In this document: positions 19,535 through 27,894 of the stretch, one piece after another
Layout: every line of letters starts with the position of its first letter
How positions within the stretch are numbered: the stretch's first letter is position 1
Assembly: GCF_001645185.1 (NCBI RefSeq)
Contig: NZ_LXTQ01000020.1
Coordinates: 186,001-250,000, forward strand
DNA: 64,000 bases
Direction: 5' to 3'
From: Methylobacillus sp. MM3
GTDB taxonomy: Bacteria; Pseudomonadota; Gammaproteobacteria; Burkholderiales; Methylophilaceae
Notes under the pieces: generated by a model
Database searches by the model: none
Seen by the model: the letters and a program-made list of their open reading frames with translations, nothing else
Told to the model about the DNA's origin: nothing
Translations under genes and position numbers: made by a program

Positions 19535-21319
19535 TTATCCGGCGGCATTCTGCTGACGCACGCGGATATGCAGCTCGCGCAACTGCTTTTCGTCGACTTC
19601 GTTCGGTGCCTTGGTCATCAGGCATTGCGCACGCTGGGTCTTGGGGAAGGCAATCACGTCGCGGATCGATTCCGCACCGGCCATCAGCGTCACCAGGCGA
19701 TCCAGGCCGAAAGCCAGGCCACCGTGCGGAGGCGCGCCATATTGCAGCGCGTCGAGCAAGAAGCCGAATTTTTCCTGCGCTTCTTCCTTGCTGATCTTGA
19801 GCGCGTCGAACACCTTGGACTGCACTTCCTGCTTGTGAATACGGACGGAGCCGCCGCCAACTTCCCAGCCATTCAGCACCATGTCATAGGCCTTGGACAG
19901 GCAATCGCCCGGGTTGGTCGCCAACATGTCCTCGTGGCCGTCCTTGGGGCTGGTGAACGGATGGTGCAGCGCGACCCAACGGTCGTTTTCTTCGTCGTGT
20001 TCGAACATCGGGAAGTCCACCACCCACAGCGGCGCCCAGGCGCGGCCATCGACATGACCCTTCTCGTGGCCGACCTTGAGTCGCAATGCGCCCAGCGCTT
20101 CGTTGACCACCTTGGCCTTGTCGGCACCGAAGAAAATGATGTCGCCGGACTGCGCGCCGGTCAACTCTACGATGGCCTTGAGCGAATCGATGTGCAGGTT
20201 CTTGACGATGGGCGATTGCAAGCCGGTTTCGTTCAGTTGCGTCATATCGTTGACCTTGATGTAGGCCAAGCCCTTGGCGCCGTAGATCTTGACGAATTCG
20301 GTGTAGGCGTCGATCTCGCTGCGCGAAATCGACGCGCCGTTGGGTACGCGCAACGCGGCAACGCGGCCGCCGGCCATGTTGGCGGCGCCGGAAAACACCT
20401 TGAAATCGACTGTCTTCATCACATCGGTGAGCTCGGTGATTTCCAGCGTCACGCGCATGTCAGGCTTGTCGGAGCCGTAGCGGTTCATTGCTTCGGAGAA
20501 AGACATGCGCGGGAACGGGTCGGGCAGATCGATATTCTGCACGTCCTTGAACATCTTGCGGATCATGTCCTCGACGATGGTCATGATCTTTTCCTCGCCG
20601 AGGAAGGAAGTTTCGATATCGACCTGGGTGAATTCCGGCTGGCGGTCTGCGCGCAAGTCTTCGTCGCGGAAGCACTTGGTGATCTGGAAATAGCGATCGA
20701 AGCCCGACACCATCAAGAGCTGCTTGAACAGTTGCGGCGACTGCGGCAGCGCGAAGAACATCCCGTGGTGCACGCGCGACGGCACCAAGTAGTCGCGCGC
20801 GCCTTCCGGCGTGGAGCGGGTCAGCATCGGGGTTTCGACTTCGATGAAGCCGTGGCTGTCGAGGTGATTGCGCAGCGTCTTGGCGACCTGGTAGCGCAGC
20901 ATCATGTTCTTCTGCATCGCCGGGCGGCGCAGGTCGAGGTAACGGTGCTCCAGGCGGACGGTCTCGGAGAGATTGTCGTCATCCAGCATGAACGGCGGTG
21001 TCAGCGACGGATTGAGAATTTCGATCTCGCTCGCCAGCATTTCGACTTCGCCGGTCGGGATGTTGGGGTTGACCGTGCCTTCCGGGCGCGGACGCACCTT
21101 GCAGGTGATTTTAAGCACGAATTCATTGCGCACGGTTTCGGCATTGGCGAAGGCGGCAGGCGTATCCGGATCGATCACGATCTGCGACATGCCGGTACGG
21201 TCGCGCAGGTCGATGAAGATCACGCCGCCGTGGTCGCGACGGCGATGCGCCCAGCCGCACAGGGTTACGGTCTGGCCGATGTGTTGGCTGTTGAGTTCGC
21301 CACAATAATGAGTACGCAT
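19535..21319 (-). CDS. aspS: Aspartate--tRNA ligase, probably non-discriminating
   Basis: This 594-residue class IIb synthetase has an N-terminal OB anticodon domain, the bacterial GAD insert, and motif 2 and 3 regions ([20 protein letters not shown]). In the anticodon domain His30 ([10 protein letters not shown]) and Gly81 (PEGTVNP) match the residues reported for relaxed-specificity AspRS of Pseudomonas aeruginosa. It therefore probably also charges tRNA-Asn, which GatCAB would then amidate. Discriminating E. coli AspRS has other residues at these sites. Confidence 0.95.
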   Translation of the reverse strand: MRTHYCGELNSQHIGQTVTLCGWAHRRRDHGGVIFIDLRDRTGMSQIVIDPDTPAAFANAETVRNEFVLKITCKVRPRPEGTVNPNIPTGEVEMLASEIEILNPSLTPPFMLDDDNLSETVRLEHRYLDLRRPAMQKNMMLRYQVAKTLRNHLDSHGFIEVETPMLTRSTPEGARDYLVPSRVHHGMFFALPQSPQLFKQLLMVSGFDRYFQITKCFRDEDLRADRQPEFTQVDIETSFLGEEKIMTIVEDMIRKMFKDVQNIDLPDPFPRMSFSEAMNRYGSDKPDMRVTLEITELTDVMKTVDFKVFSGAANMAGGRVAALRVPNGASISRSEIDAYTEFVKIYGAKGLAYIKVNDMTQLNETGLQSPIVKNLHIDSLKAIVELTGAQSGDIIFFGADKAKVVNEALGALRLKVGHEKGHVDGRAWAPLWVVDFPMFEHDEENDRWVALHHPFTSPKDGHEDMLATNPGDCLSKAYDMVLNGWEVGGGSVRIHKQEVQSKVFDALKISKEEAQEKFGFLLDALQYGAPPHGGLAFGLDRLVTLMAGAESIRDVIAFPKTQRAQCLMTKAPNEVDEKQLRELHIRVRQQNAAG

Positions 21320-21356
21320 AGGAATTCGAATCTGTTTTTAGAATAAAGGGGTTGGG

Positions 21357-21980
21357 TTAATCACCGGCGTAGGTGCTGGCGGGAGATTTCTCGGCCGGCA
21401 CGACCACGCCCATGGAAATGATGTATTTCAGTGCTTCGTCCACGCTCATGTCGAGTTCGATGACTTCGCTGACCGGCATCATCAGAAAAAAGCCGGAAGT
21501 CGGATTGGGCGTGGTGGGAACATAAACGCTGACATGTTCACCCGGCAGAAGCCGCGCAACGGAGCCGCCAGGATGGCCGGTTTGAAAGGCTATCGTCCAG
21601 CTGCCGGCTCGCGGATACTGCACCAGCAGCGCCTTGCGAAATGCCTGCCCGGAATCGGAAAACAGCGTGTCCGACACCTGTTTGACGCTGTAGTAGATCG
21701 ATTTGACCACTGGAACGCGCGCCAGCAGGCCTTCCCAAAATAGCAGGATGCGCTTGCCGAAGAAGTTGGTGGCGATCACGCCTGTCACAAGGACGATCAT
21801 CACCGTCAGCAAGGCGCCCAATCCGGGAATGGTATAACCCAGGCGCGCTTCCGGCCGCCAGGATGACGGAAGCAGCAGCAGGCTGCTGTCCATGATGCCG
21901 ATCAGCGTGGTGAGCACCCAGATGGTGATTGCCAGCGGCACCAGCACCAGCAGGCCGGTAATCAGGTAACGTTTGAACAT
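21357..21980 (-). CDS. DUF502 family membrane protein
   Basis: The 207-residue protein has two hydrophobic segments, about 5-28 and 55-78, followed by a soluble domain containing VPVVKSIYYSVKQV and RLLPGEHVSVYVPTTPNPTSG-type family motifs. DUF502 proteins are widespread, and their role is not established as far as I know. It lies between the FmdB-like gene and aspS. I recall this order as common in betaproteobacteria, and the 14 and 37 base gaps suggest one transcript. Confidence 0.85.
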   Translation of the reverse strand: MFKRYLITGLLVLVPLAITIWVLTTLIGIMDSSLLLLPSSWRPEARLGYTIPGLGALLTVMIVLVTGVIATNFFGKRILLFWEGLLARVPVVKSIYYSVKQVSDTLFSDSGQAFRKALLVQYPRAGSWTIAFQTGHPGGSVARLLPGEHVSVYVPTTPNPTSGFFLMMPVSEVIELDMSVDEALKYIISMGVVVPAEKSPASTYAGD

Positions 21981-21994
21981 TTAAGCGTATGGTT

Positions 21995-22252
21995 TTAGTG
22001 GCAGGCGCAACTGCCGCCGCACGGTGTAGACGCAGGGGCGCTTTCTTCCTTGGGCTTGGCGGCAGTATTCCCGCCTTTGAAGTCGCTGGCATACCAGCCG
22101 TTGCCCTTGAGCTGGAAGCCGGGGGCGGTCAGTTGCTTGGAAAAAGTCGCGGCATGGCATTGCGGACACTCGGTGAGTGGATCCGCACTCATTTTTTGCA
22201 TGACGTCTTCCGCATGCCCGCATGCGGAGCAGCGATATGCATAAATCGGCAT
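21995..22252 (-). CDS. FmdB-type zinc ribbon protein
   Basis: This 85-residue protein begins MPIYAYRCSACG, with a CxxC pair, and has a second pair in ECPQCH (about 33-38), the FmdB/CxxC_CXXC_SSSS zinc ribbon. A linker with GFQLKGNGWYASDF follows, and a Cys-rich tail CGGSCACH that may hold another metal. A regulatory role has been proposed for FmdB, but function here is unknown. It appears to be the first gene of the leftward fmdB-DUF502-aspS-apt-nudB-nadA run. Confidence 0.85.
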   Translation of the reverse strand: MPIYAYRCSACGHAEDVMQKMSADPLTECPQCHAATFSKQLTAPGFQLKGNGWYASDFKGGNTAAKPKEESAPASTPCGGSCACH

Positions 22253-22366
22253 GATGATAACTCCCTAAAAAAACAAAATTATACCTTAATCGGCAGCCGC
22301 TATTTAAATGTGGGTCAGTTGAAGGGTTTCAAGGGGAATGCTCGCTTATTCGCGATCTCTGCGGAT

Positions 22367-22390
22367 AAAAAAAAGGAGCAAATGCTCCTT
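22367..22390 (-). terminator. Intrinsic terminator downstream of the Cys-hairpin gene
   Basis: On the minus strand AAGGAGC, loop ATTT and GCTCCTT are followed by a run of T (complement of the A run at 22367-22374). It lies about 65 bases after the stop of the 22454-23032 gene. The rest of the 22253-22453 gap shows nothing else. Confidence 0.8.
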
Positions 22391-22453
22391 CGGTTGAGTG
22401 CTGGCGGATAACCGGAAATTGGTTGTCGGAGTTATGCAAAGCCCGCTTCTTAA

Positions 22454-23032
22454 TTATTTGTTGAAGCGTTGTTTGACCTTTGCTTCGCAGCTATCCTTGA
22501 CATCGCCGGCGAAGCTGTCGCATTTCTTCATTTCTGCCTCGAAGGTTGCGTCGATCTTTTCTTCGCGGGCATCTTTCTTGGCTTCGTTGATATCCTTCTG
22601 AGCTTTATACATCTCCTTCTTTGCCTCGACGTCTGCCAGCGCGCGGTCACGTTTTGCTTCGGCCTGGGTTACACAAAGCGATTTGGCGTCGCCCTTCTGA
22701 TCGTCGCATCGTTCCTTGTCAACGTCGAATTCGGCTTTGGCGCGCACCTTGGCGGCGGCGATCCTTTCCTTGCCGGTATTCTTGTAAGCGGCTTCGAGTT
22801 CGGCCTGGGCGATATCTTCCTTGGCATTGGCCTCGGCAATGCATACATCGCGTTTGTTGCCCATGAGGTTTTTGCATTTCGCCTTGTCGGCATCATGCGT
22901 TTTCTCGATATTGTCCTTCTGAAGCTTGTAATCTTCCTTGGTCATGGCTTGGCTAATGGCTTGCGCATAGACTGGAGCAGCCATCAGCATGCTTATCAGG
23001 CCTGGTATCAACATCTTTTGGATGGTATTCAT
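22454..23032 (-). CDS. Periplasmic coiled-coil protein with three Cys-x10-Cys repeats
   Basis: A signal peptide (about 1-24, ending VYAQA) precedes 168 residues of highly charged, Lys/Ala/Glu-rich helix. Three copies of a Cys-x10-Cys unit, each with Gly in the middle, occur at Cys53/64, Cys109/120 and Cys171/182, spaced about 56-62 residues apart. Similar proteins are frequent in betaproteobacteria and are sometimes labelled TolA-like because of composition only. Disulfide or metal binding is possible. It follows csbD by 24 bases and ends before a terminator. Confidence 0.75.
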   Translation of the reverse strand: MNTIQKMLIPGLISMLMAAPVYAQAISQAMTKEDYKLQKDNIEKTHDADKAKCKNLMGNKRDVCIAEANAKEDIAQAELEAAYKNTGKERIAAAKVRAKAEFDVDKERCDDQKGDAKSLCVTQAEAKRDRALADVEAKKEMYKAQKDINEAKKDAREEKIDATFEAEMKKCDSFAGDVKDSCEAKVKQRFNK

Positions 23033-23056
23033 ACAATCATTCCTTTCGCATATCGG

Positions 23057-23272
23057 TCAGATCCAGTTTTCGTTGCTGCAGCGATCATTGAACTGCTTCA
23101 CCTGCTTTTCGGCTTCTTCCTTGGTTATTCCGTAAAGTTCCTGAATCTTGCCGATAAGCATTTCCCGGTTTCCCTGGATCTGGTCCATCTGATCGTCGGT
23201 GAGCTTGCCCCATTGCTGGTGCACTTTGCCCTTGACCTGTTTCCAGTTACCTTCGATTCGATCCCAGTTCAT
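23057..23272 (-). CDS. CsbD family stress protein
   Basis: The 71-residue acidic, hydrophilic protein starts MNWDRIEGNWKQVKG, the CsbD family signature, and continues with KLTDDQMDQIQGNREMLIG. CsbD proteins (E. coli YjbJ, Bacillus CsbD) are abundant under general stress, but their biochemical role is unknown. The ATG at 23272 follows AAGGAG at eight bases, which is why the ten earlier in-frame residues are left out. The C-terminus CSNENWI has one Cys. Confidence 0.9.
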   Translation of the reverse strand: MNWDRIEGNWKQVKGKVHQQWGKLTDDQMDQIQGNREMLIGKIQELYGITKEEAEKQVKQFNDRCSNENWI

Positions 23273-23316
23273 GACTTCTTCTCCTTTTGAAAATAACGGC
23301 ACACCTTCTTATTGAT

Positions 23317-23331
23317 ATGGTGTGACACCAT
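23317..23331. promoter_or_regulatory. 15-bp inverted repeat upstream of csbD, possible operator
   Basis: ATGGTGTGACACCAT is a perfect palindrome of seven-base arms around one central base, 45 bases before the csbD ATG. It could bind a dimeric regulator. No T run follows it, so it is not a terminator. No protein can be assigned. Confidence 0.4.
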
Positions 23332-23439
23332 GAATTCATGCTAAGGATTTGTCCGTGAGGGAGCAGTCGGACCGGGGCGAGATTTTTTATAAGAGGAGGT
23401 GAGGTGGTTTTGTAAGATTATTCTGGCAACAAACAATAA

Positions 23440-23925
23440 TTATCGGTTATTGCCATCGAGCAAGGTATTGGCTTCTTTTTCAATGGCCTCAATCGCTTCG
23501 TCGAAATGCATCGATTTATCGAAAAAGTATTTAACGCCAAGCGCTTGCGCACGATGGCGGTAGATCACGTAAGCATGATTGGTCAGCACCATGGTGATGG
23601 GGGGCGGATAGGGGAAATCCGGTTTGTTGATATCCTGCAAAACATCGAAACCGGTGCCGTGGGCAAGCTCGATGTCGACGACTACCATGTCGAATCGGCG
23701 CGACCGCAGGAGTGCAATAGCCTCGGCGGAGCCCGCGGCAAAGCCGTCGAAGCTGGCCACGCTTGAGCCGTCGAGCGCTTCCCTCAATGCCTCTCGAATG
23801 AGCGCCGAATCTTCAACCAGCATGACATGGATGCGTTCCCGCTCCATGATATCCGGCATGTTTTGCATTTCAGCGACCACTTTTTGGGGGCACACCTCGC
23901 GATGTGAGAATCCAATAGCTAACAT
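23440..23925 (-). CDS. Stand-alone response regulator receiver protein
   Basis: A single receiver domain fills most of the 161 residues. It has the acidic pair in LVEDS, the phosphoacceptor Asp in VVVDIEL, Thr in VLTNHA and Lys in FFDKS. There is no output domain, so it may act in a phosphorelay or by protein contact. The start is uncertain: ATGs at 23925, 23868, 23859 and 23847 are in frame and none has a clear ribosome binding site. Its neighbour is a NarL-type regulator. Confidence 0.75.
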   Translation of the reverse strand: MLAIGFSHREVCPQKVVAEMQNMPDIMERERIHVMLVEDSALIREALREALDGSSVASFDGFAAGSAEAIALLRSRRFDMVVVDIELAHGTGFDVLQDINKPDFPYPPPITMVLTNHAYVIYRHRAQALGVKYFFDKSMHFDEAIEAIEKEANTLLDGNNR

Positions 23926-24007
23926 GATCGATTAATGATAAATGGTTGTTCAGGGTTGTACTATCCGAAGCAGGACTACAAATTCCTGCAAACTGCTTCA
24001 CTTTATC

Positions 24008-24640
24008 CTAATTGATCAACTCGTTCTTGATGGCGTAATAAGTCAGATCGGCGTTGGTTTTCATATTCATTTTTTCCAGTATCCTGGCGCGGTAAGTGCT
24101 CACCGTCTTGACGCTGATGAAAAGCTCTTCGCCAATTTCCGTGACGGATTTGCCGGTTGCCAGCTTGAAAAAAACCTGGAATTCCCGATCGGACAACGTT
24201 TCGTGCAGTAATTTGTCCGAAGGCTGCATCAATTCGCTGGCCATCAGCTCCGCCAGCGCGGACGAAATATAAAGGCGGCCGGCGCAAATGGTGCGGATCG
24301 CCTTGATGATTTCATCCGGATCGGCATCCTTTGAAAGATAGCCCTTGCAACCGCTACGGATCAGATTGAGTGCATATTGCTGCTCGGCGTACCCGCTCAG
24401 GATCAACACTGGAAGGTCCGGTGCGACGCGCTTCAAATCATGCAAGGTATCCACACCGTTCTTGTTGGGCATGGAAATGTCCAGCACGACAATGTCGAAC
24501 TTCTGCTTGCGTACTTTCTGGATCGCCTCGTTGCCGCTTGCCGCCTCGTCCTCGACGCGCATGTCGTTTTCCAGGTCGATCAGGTTGCGCAAACCCGACC
24601 TGACGATGCTGTGGTCATCCACCAACAGGATCTTTTTCAT
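24008..24640 (-). CDS. NarL/FixJ-type response regulator
   Basis: The 210 residues comprise a receiver domain (1-120) with DDH at 8-10, phosphoacceptor Asp54 in VVLDIS and Lys103 in LSKD, and a LuxR-type helix-turn-helix (about 145-205) with LSDREFQVF and SVKTVSTYRARI. Such regulators pair with HisKA_3 kinases. The CHASE3 kinase at 26172 is the obvious partner in this cluster, although transcribed the other way. The genes it controls are not known, but adjacent stress genes are candidates. Confidence 0.88.
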   Translation of the reverse strand: MKKILLVDDHSIVRSGLRNLIDLENDMRVEDEAASGNEAIQKVRKQKFDIVVLDISMPNKNGVDTLHDLKRVAPDLPVLILSGYAEQQYALNLIRSGCKGYLSKDADPDEIIKAIRTICAGRLYISSALAELMASELMQPSDKLLHETLSDREFQVFFKLATGKSVTEIGEELFISVKTVSTYRARILEKMNMKTNADLTYYAIKNELIN

Positions 24641-24691
24641 GATGAATCCTATCGAGTCTATGAACTGCGGTGCGGGATTCCGCTGCTAAAG

Positions 24692-25267
24692 TTATTGACG
24701 CTTGCTCCAGTCCGCAAGTTCGTCGGCATGCTCCTCCTCCTTGGCCAGGATGTCCTCCAGCATGCGTCGCGTGGTCGGATCCTTGTCGCCGATATAGCGA
24801 ATCATTTCGCGGTAGGTATCGATGGCAATGCGCTCCGCAATCAGGTTCTCGCGTATCATTTCTTCAAGGCTTGCGCATGCGACGTAATCCGAATGACTGC
24901 GCTCCGCCAATCCTTGCGGCGAGAAATCCGGCTTGCCGCCAAGCTGAACGATACGCGCGGCAATCCGGTCTGCATGCTCTTGCTCGTCTTGCGCATGAAT
25001 GGCGAATTCCGAGGCAATGGACTCGGAGTTCAGCCCTACCGCAGTGAAATAATGCATCTTGTATCGCAAGACACATACTAGCTCAGTGGCGAGCGCATGA
25101 TTCAGCAATTCGATTACCTCTTCGACATCTCCTTGATAACTCGAAGTATGTGCGCCTTCCAGGACATCCTTGCGAGCATTTTCGCGGATGGCCGAAATAT
25201 CGATATTAAAATGTTCCGCCGGCGCGGTTGGCGCCGGAGTGGTTGTCGTTGTGAGTTCGGTTTCCAT
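24692..25267 (-). CDS. Ferritin-like di-iron protein (bacterioferritin-like)
   Basis: The 191-residue four-helix protein has a complete set of di-iron ligands: Glu62, ExxH at 95-98, Glu145 and ExxH at 177-180. This suits iron storage, ferroxidase or peroxide-detoxifying function. A Thr/Pro-rich N-terminus (about 1-20) precedes the bundle. It is longer than a typical bacterioferritin and no heme Met is evident, so a Bfr-related or Dps-like subgroup is safer. The ATG at 25267 is seven bases after GGAG. Confidence 0.8.
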   Translation of the reverse strand: METELTTTTTPAPTAPAEHFNIDISAIRENARKDVLEGAHTSSYQGDVEEVIELLNHALATELVCVLRYKMHYFTAVGLNSESIASEFAIHAQDEQEHADRIAARIVQLGGKPDFSPQGLAERSHSDYVACASLEEMIRENLIAERIAIDTYREMIRYIGDKDPTTRRMLEDILAKEEEHADELADWSKRQ

Positions 25268-25294
25268 CTCATCGCTCCATCTGGTATGCATGGC

Positions 25295-25325
25295 AAAGCG
25301 CAACACTATGAAAGTGTTGCGCTTT
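25295..25325 (-). terminator. Perfect 13-bp hairpin after the DUF883 gene
   Basis: AAAGCGCAACACT (25295-25307), a five-base loop and AGTGTTGCGCTTT (25313-25325) form a perfect stem 19 bases after the DUF883 stop. The T run after the stem is only three bases, so termination may be partial. Confidence 0.55.
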
Positions 25326-25343
25326 CTGTTGCTGGTTGCAGGC

Positions 25344-25796
25344 CTATCGTGGCTGGTCCGAATCAGGCGACCGATGCATCAACCAATAGGTCACCAGTGC
25401 TCCGGCCCCGGCGGCTACAAGCAGGCTGGACATCGGATGTTCGTAGACGGTCTTTCGCGTGTGAAGCCTGGTCGTGTCGAGCCTGGCAGTCAGTTCGCCT
25501 TCGCGGCCTTCCGCCCAGTCAGCAACTTTCCTGGTTACGTTATCCAGGCTTTGGCGTACTTGCTGGCGGACTTCATATGTGGTTTCCGGCCTGAGTAGGT
25601 CATAAACCTTGCCTAGCAATAATTCGATTTCAGACTTGATTTCCGTTCCTTCCTTGCCGACGCGGTCGCTCAAGTTATCCAGGGTTTCCCTGGTTTCAGT
25701 TGAAATGTCGGCAGCGGTTGCCTTGGTGCGAGCTGCGATGTCGTCCGCAACTTCCTGTGTACCTTCTTTAATTTCCTGTACTTTTGAACTTAGCAT
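25344..25796 (-). CDS. DUF883 (ElaB/YqjD-type) membrane-anchored stress protein
   Basis: The 150 residues form a long amphipathic helical region (about 1-115) followed by one C-terminal membrane helix (about 123-142, SSLLVAAGAGALVTYWLM), the ElaB/YqjD layout. In E. coli YqjD tethers ribosomes to the membrane in stationary phase and ElaB is RpoS-dependent. Whether that holds here is unknown. YqjD homologues are usually nearer 100 residues, so this N-terminus is extended. Confidence 0.82.
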   Translation of the reverse strand: MLSSKVQEIKEGTQEVADDIAARTKATAADISTETRETLDNLSDRVGKEGTEIKSEIELLLGKVYDLLRPETTYEVRQQVRQSLDNVTRKVADWAEGREGELTARLDTTRLHTRKTVYEHPMSSLLVAAGAGALVTYWLMHRSPDSDQPR

Positions 25797-25863
25797 GATG
25801 AAATTTCCTCTTAAAACTTGAATGTCATTGAAACTTTCGATGATCTTGGGGGACTCGCGAGCG

Positions 25864-26022
25864 CTATTTGAATACGCCTACAAGTATTGAAATGATCGTG
25901 ATGACTAAAAAGACAAAGAACAGAATCTTGGCAATTTCTGCTGCGCCCGCAGCAATGCCGCTAAAGCCGAAAAAGGCGGCAATCAGGGCGATCACAAAGA
26001 AAACGACGGTGTAATAAAGCAT
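25864..26022 (-). CDS. DUF1328 (YtjA family) small membrane protein
   Basis: This 52-residue protein is almost entirely hydrophobic, with two membrane segments (about 3-22 and 29-50). It contains AFFGFSGIAAGAAEIAKI, the DUF1328/YtjA signature. AAAGGTG lies six bases before the ATG. Family function is unknown, and it often accompanies CsbD and other stress genes. The 25797-25863 gap to the DUF883 gene holds no clear terminator, so the two may be co-transcribed. Confidence 0.85.
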   Translation of the reverse strand: MLYYTVVFFVIALIAAFFGFSGIAAGAAEIAKILFFVFLVITIISILVGVFK

Positions 26023-26171
26023 GATTTTCACCTTTCTGTATGGAGGTGCTTGATAACACCTATGGAATCACTATAAACATCGAAGGCGACTGCATTTAGC
26101 AGTTGTTAGATGAATAACAAGTAAGAAAAAACTGACAGGGGTAGTACTGCACGGTCGCAGAAGGGGCCAGC

Positions 26172-27602
26172 ATGAAGCTTTACTATTGGTGCCGGGAAGC
26201 GGTACGAAGCATTGGGTTACGTTTGATACTGGTATTGGCGGGTTATGTCCTGCTTTCGATGTTGGCGATAGCGCTCACCGATGCATGGATGGGGGCGCTG
26301 GCAAGGCAGAATGACTACCTTACCAATTCGGGTGAAACGAACACGCTGATCAATGAGTTGCGTACTCGCATGCAGGAAGCGGAAAGTGTGCAGCGCGGAT
26401 ATCTCATCAGCCTCCAGAACAAGTATGTCCCCGTGGACGAAAAAGCCATCGAGCCACAGGTTAATAATGTGCAGCAAACCATGCGCGCACTGGAAAAACA
26501 TGTGACTTCAGGCGGAGAGCCAGAGCAGCGCTATGCGGAACTGCTCAAGAGCATCTCCGCCGATGTCGAGGGCAAGTCTACCGAGTTGCAGATGTCCGTA
26601 ACACTGGCGCACAAGGGCAATATGGAGGCTTCCATGCAAATGGTGAACTCCGAAGAAAGCCGAAAGCGGATGGATCAATTCATGGAGAAAACGCAGGCCT
26701 TTGCGGACAGCATGAGCAAGGACATCGCGCGCATGATCGAGAAGCGCGCCAATACAATGGCTGCCGGACGTTTCTCCGTAGCGGCGAGCATATTACTGGT
26801 GCTGGTGCTGCTCGTGTTGTCGGTAAAGAAGCTGGTCGAGGAAATTGTGGATCGCGACCGGCTCAGTAAAAAGCTGGAAACCGATGTCGTTAATTTCGAG
26901 CAGAAACTCGAAGAACGCACCAGCATGCTCAAAACCCTGGCCGTGGACTATCAGTACGATGTCGAGCGGGAGCGTAGAAAACTGGCGCGCGAGTTGCACG
27001 ACGAAATGGGCTCCATCCTCACCGCGACCAAAATGGATATTTCATGGGTGCTGCGCAAAATCAAGGATGTGTCGCCGGAAGCGAGCGAAAAGCTGAACCG
27101 GACCTTGCGCTATCTGGACCAGGGAATCGAACTCAAGCGCCGGGTAGTGCAGGATCTCCATCCATCCTTACTGACGACTTTTGGCCTGATCCCTGCCCTG
27201 AAGGCTCTGATCGAGTCGGCTGCGGATCGCAATCAGTGGGAACTCGACATGGAGTTGCCGGACGAAAACATGCATATCAGTGAAGCCTTGGGGCTAATCG
27301 CCTACCGGGTCGTTCAGGAAAGCCTGACTAATGCTACCAAATACGCAGAGGCGACCAAGGTCTCGGTACATCTTCAAGTGGATGACCGTTATCTCAAGCT
27401 CGAAATTGCGGATAACGGAAAGGGCATGGATTTAACCCAAGGCTACGAAGTGACGCATGGGCTAAAGGGCATGCAGCATCGCGTAACAGCGATCGGGGGA
27501 AAATTGCAGATCGACAGCGAACCCGGCAAGGGTATGTTTACCCTTGCCCTGATTCCGCTGAATGCCGCTGCCGAGTCTCGACCGGTGAGTGCGGCCGATT
27601 AG
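26172..27602 (+). CDS. CHASE3-domain sensor histidine kinase (NarX/DegS class)
   Basis: Two membrane helices (about 17-37 and 201-218) bracket a periplasmic CHASE3-type helical sensor. A coiled coil, a HisKA_3 domain with phosphoacceptor His276 in RELHDEMGSILT, and a HATPase domain follow; the latter has N-box QESLTNATKYAE (383-394) and DNGKG (414-418). The 476 residues are complete, and AGAAGGGG precedes the ATG. It is probably the partner of the NarL-type regulator at 24008. The ligand is unknown. Confidence 0.88.
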   Translation: MKLYYWCREAVRSIGLRLILVLAGYVLLSMLAIALTDAWMGALARQNDYLTNSGETNTLINELRTRMQEAESVQRGYLISLQNKYVPVDEKAIEPQVNNVQQTMRALEKHVTSGGEPEQRYAELLKSISADVEGKSTELQMSVTLAHKGNMEASMQMVNSEESRKRMDQFMEKTQAFADSMSKDIARMIEKRANTMAAGRFSVAASILLVLVLLVLSVKKLVEEIVDRDRLSKKLETDVVNFEQKLEERTSMLKTLAVDYQYDVERERRKLARELHDEMGSILTATKMDISWVLRKIKDVSPEASEKLNRTLRYLDQGIELKRRVVQDLHPSLLTTFGLIPALKALIESAADRNQWELDMELPDENMHISEALGLIAYRVVQESLTNATKYAEATKVSVHLQVDDRYLKLEIADNGKGMDLTQGYEVTHGLKGMQHRVTAIGGKLQIDSEPGKGMFTLALIPLNAAAESRPVSAAD

Positions 27603-27617
27603 GCGGAGCACAAAGGA

Positions 27618-27761
27618 TTACTTTTGCTGGACTTCTTCAGCCTTGTTTTCCAGTTTTTCACCACCCGATTGAATGTCCTGGCCGGCGCCTTTCATCGTAT
27701 TGCAAGCCGTCAGAAAAATTACAGACAACAGACCCAGCATGAGAACGCAGCGTTTTATCAT
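27618..27761 (-). CDS. Entericidin A/B-like small lipoprotein
   Basis: The 47-residue product has a lipoprotein signal ending in LTAC (Cys about 20) and the tail NTMKGAGQDIQSGGEKLE, typical of the entericidin EcnA/EcnB family. In E. coli these form a stationary-phase, RpoS-linked antidote/toxin pair. Only one is present here, as in many betaproteobacteria, so a toxin role should not be assumed. GGAG lies eight bases before the ATG at 27761. The earlier in-frame ATG lacks support. Confidence 0.85.
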   Translation of the reverse strand: MIKRCVLMLGLLSVIFLTACNTMKGAGQDIQSGGEKLENKAEEVQQK

Positions 27762-27894
27762 TTTCGATTCTCCATTCACTTTTTGAAAGGACGTCCGGTA
27801 GCGAATTGTGTGCTTTCGGACACGTCGATTCAGTGTATGAATAAATGCGCTCAAACGCTGCTGGTTGATAACCGAAAAGTACGTAGGTGAAATC

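Noticed and set aside
19472..21346. Open frame of 624 codons on the plus strand, opposite aspS
   Set aside because: Typical shadow frame of a GC-rich gene. aspS on the other strand explains the region fully.
23967..23999. Alternative hairpins (GAAGCAG/CTGCTTC or GCAGG/CCTGC) between the two response regulators
   Set aside because: They are mutually exclusive, as in an attenuator, but no T run or leader peptide is present, so no function is claimed.
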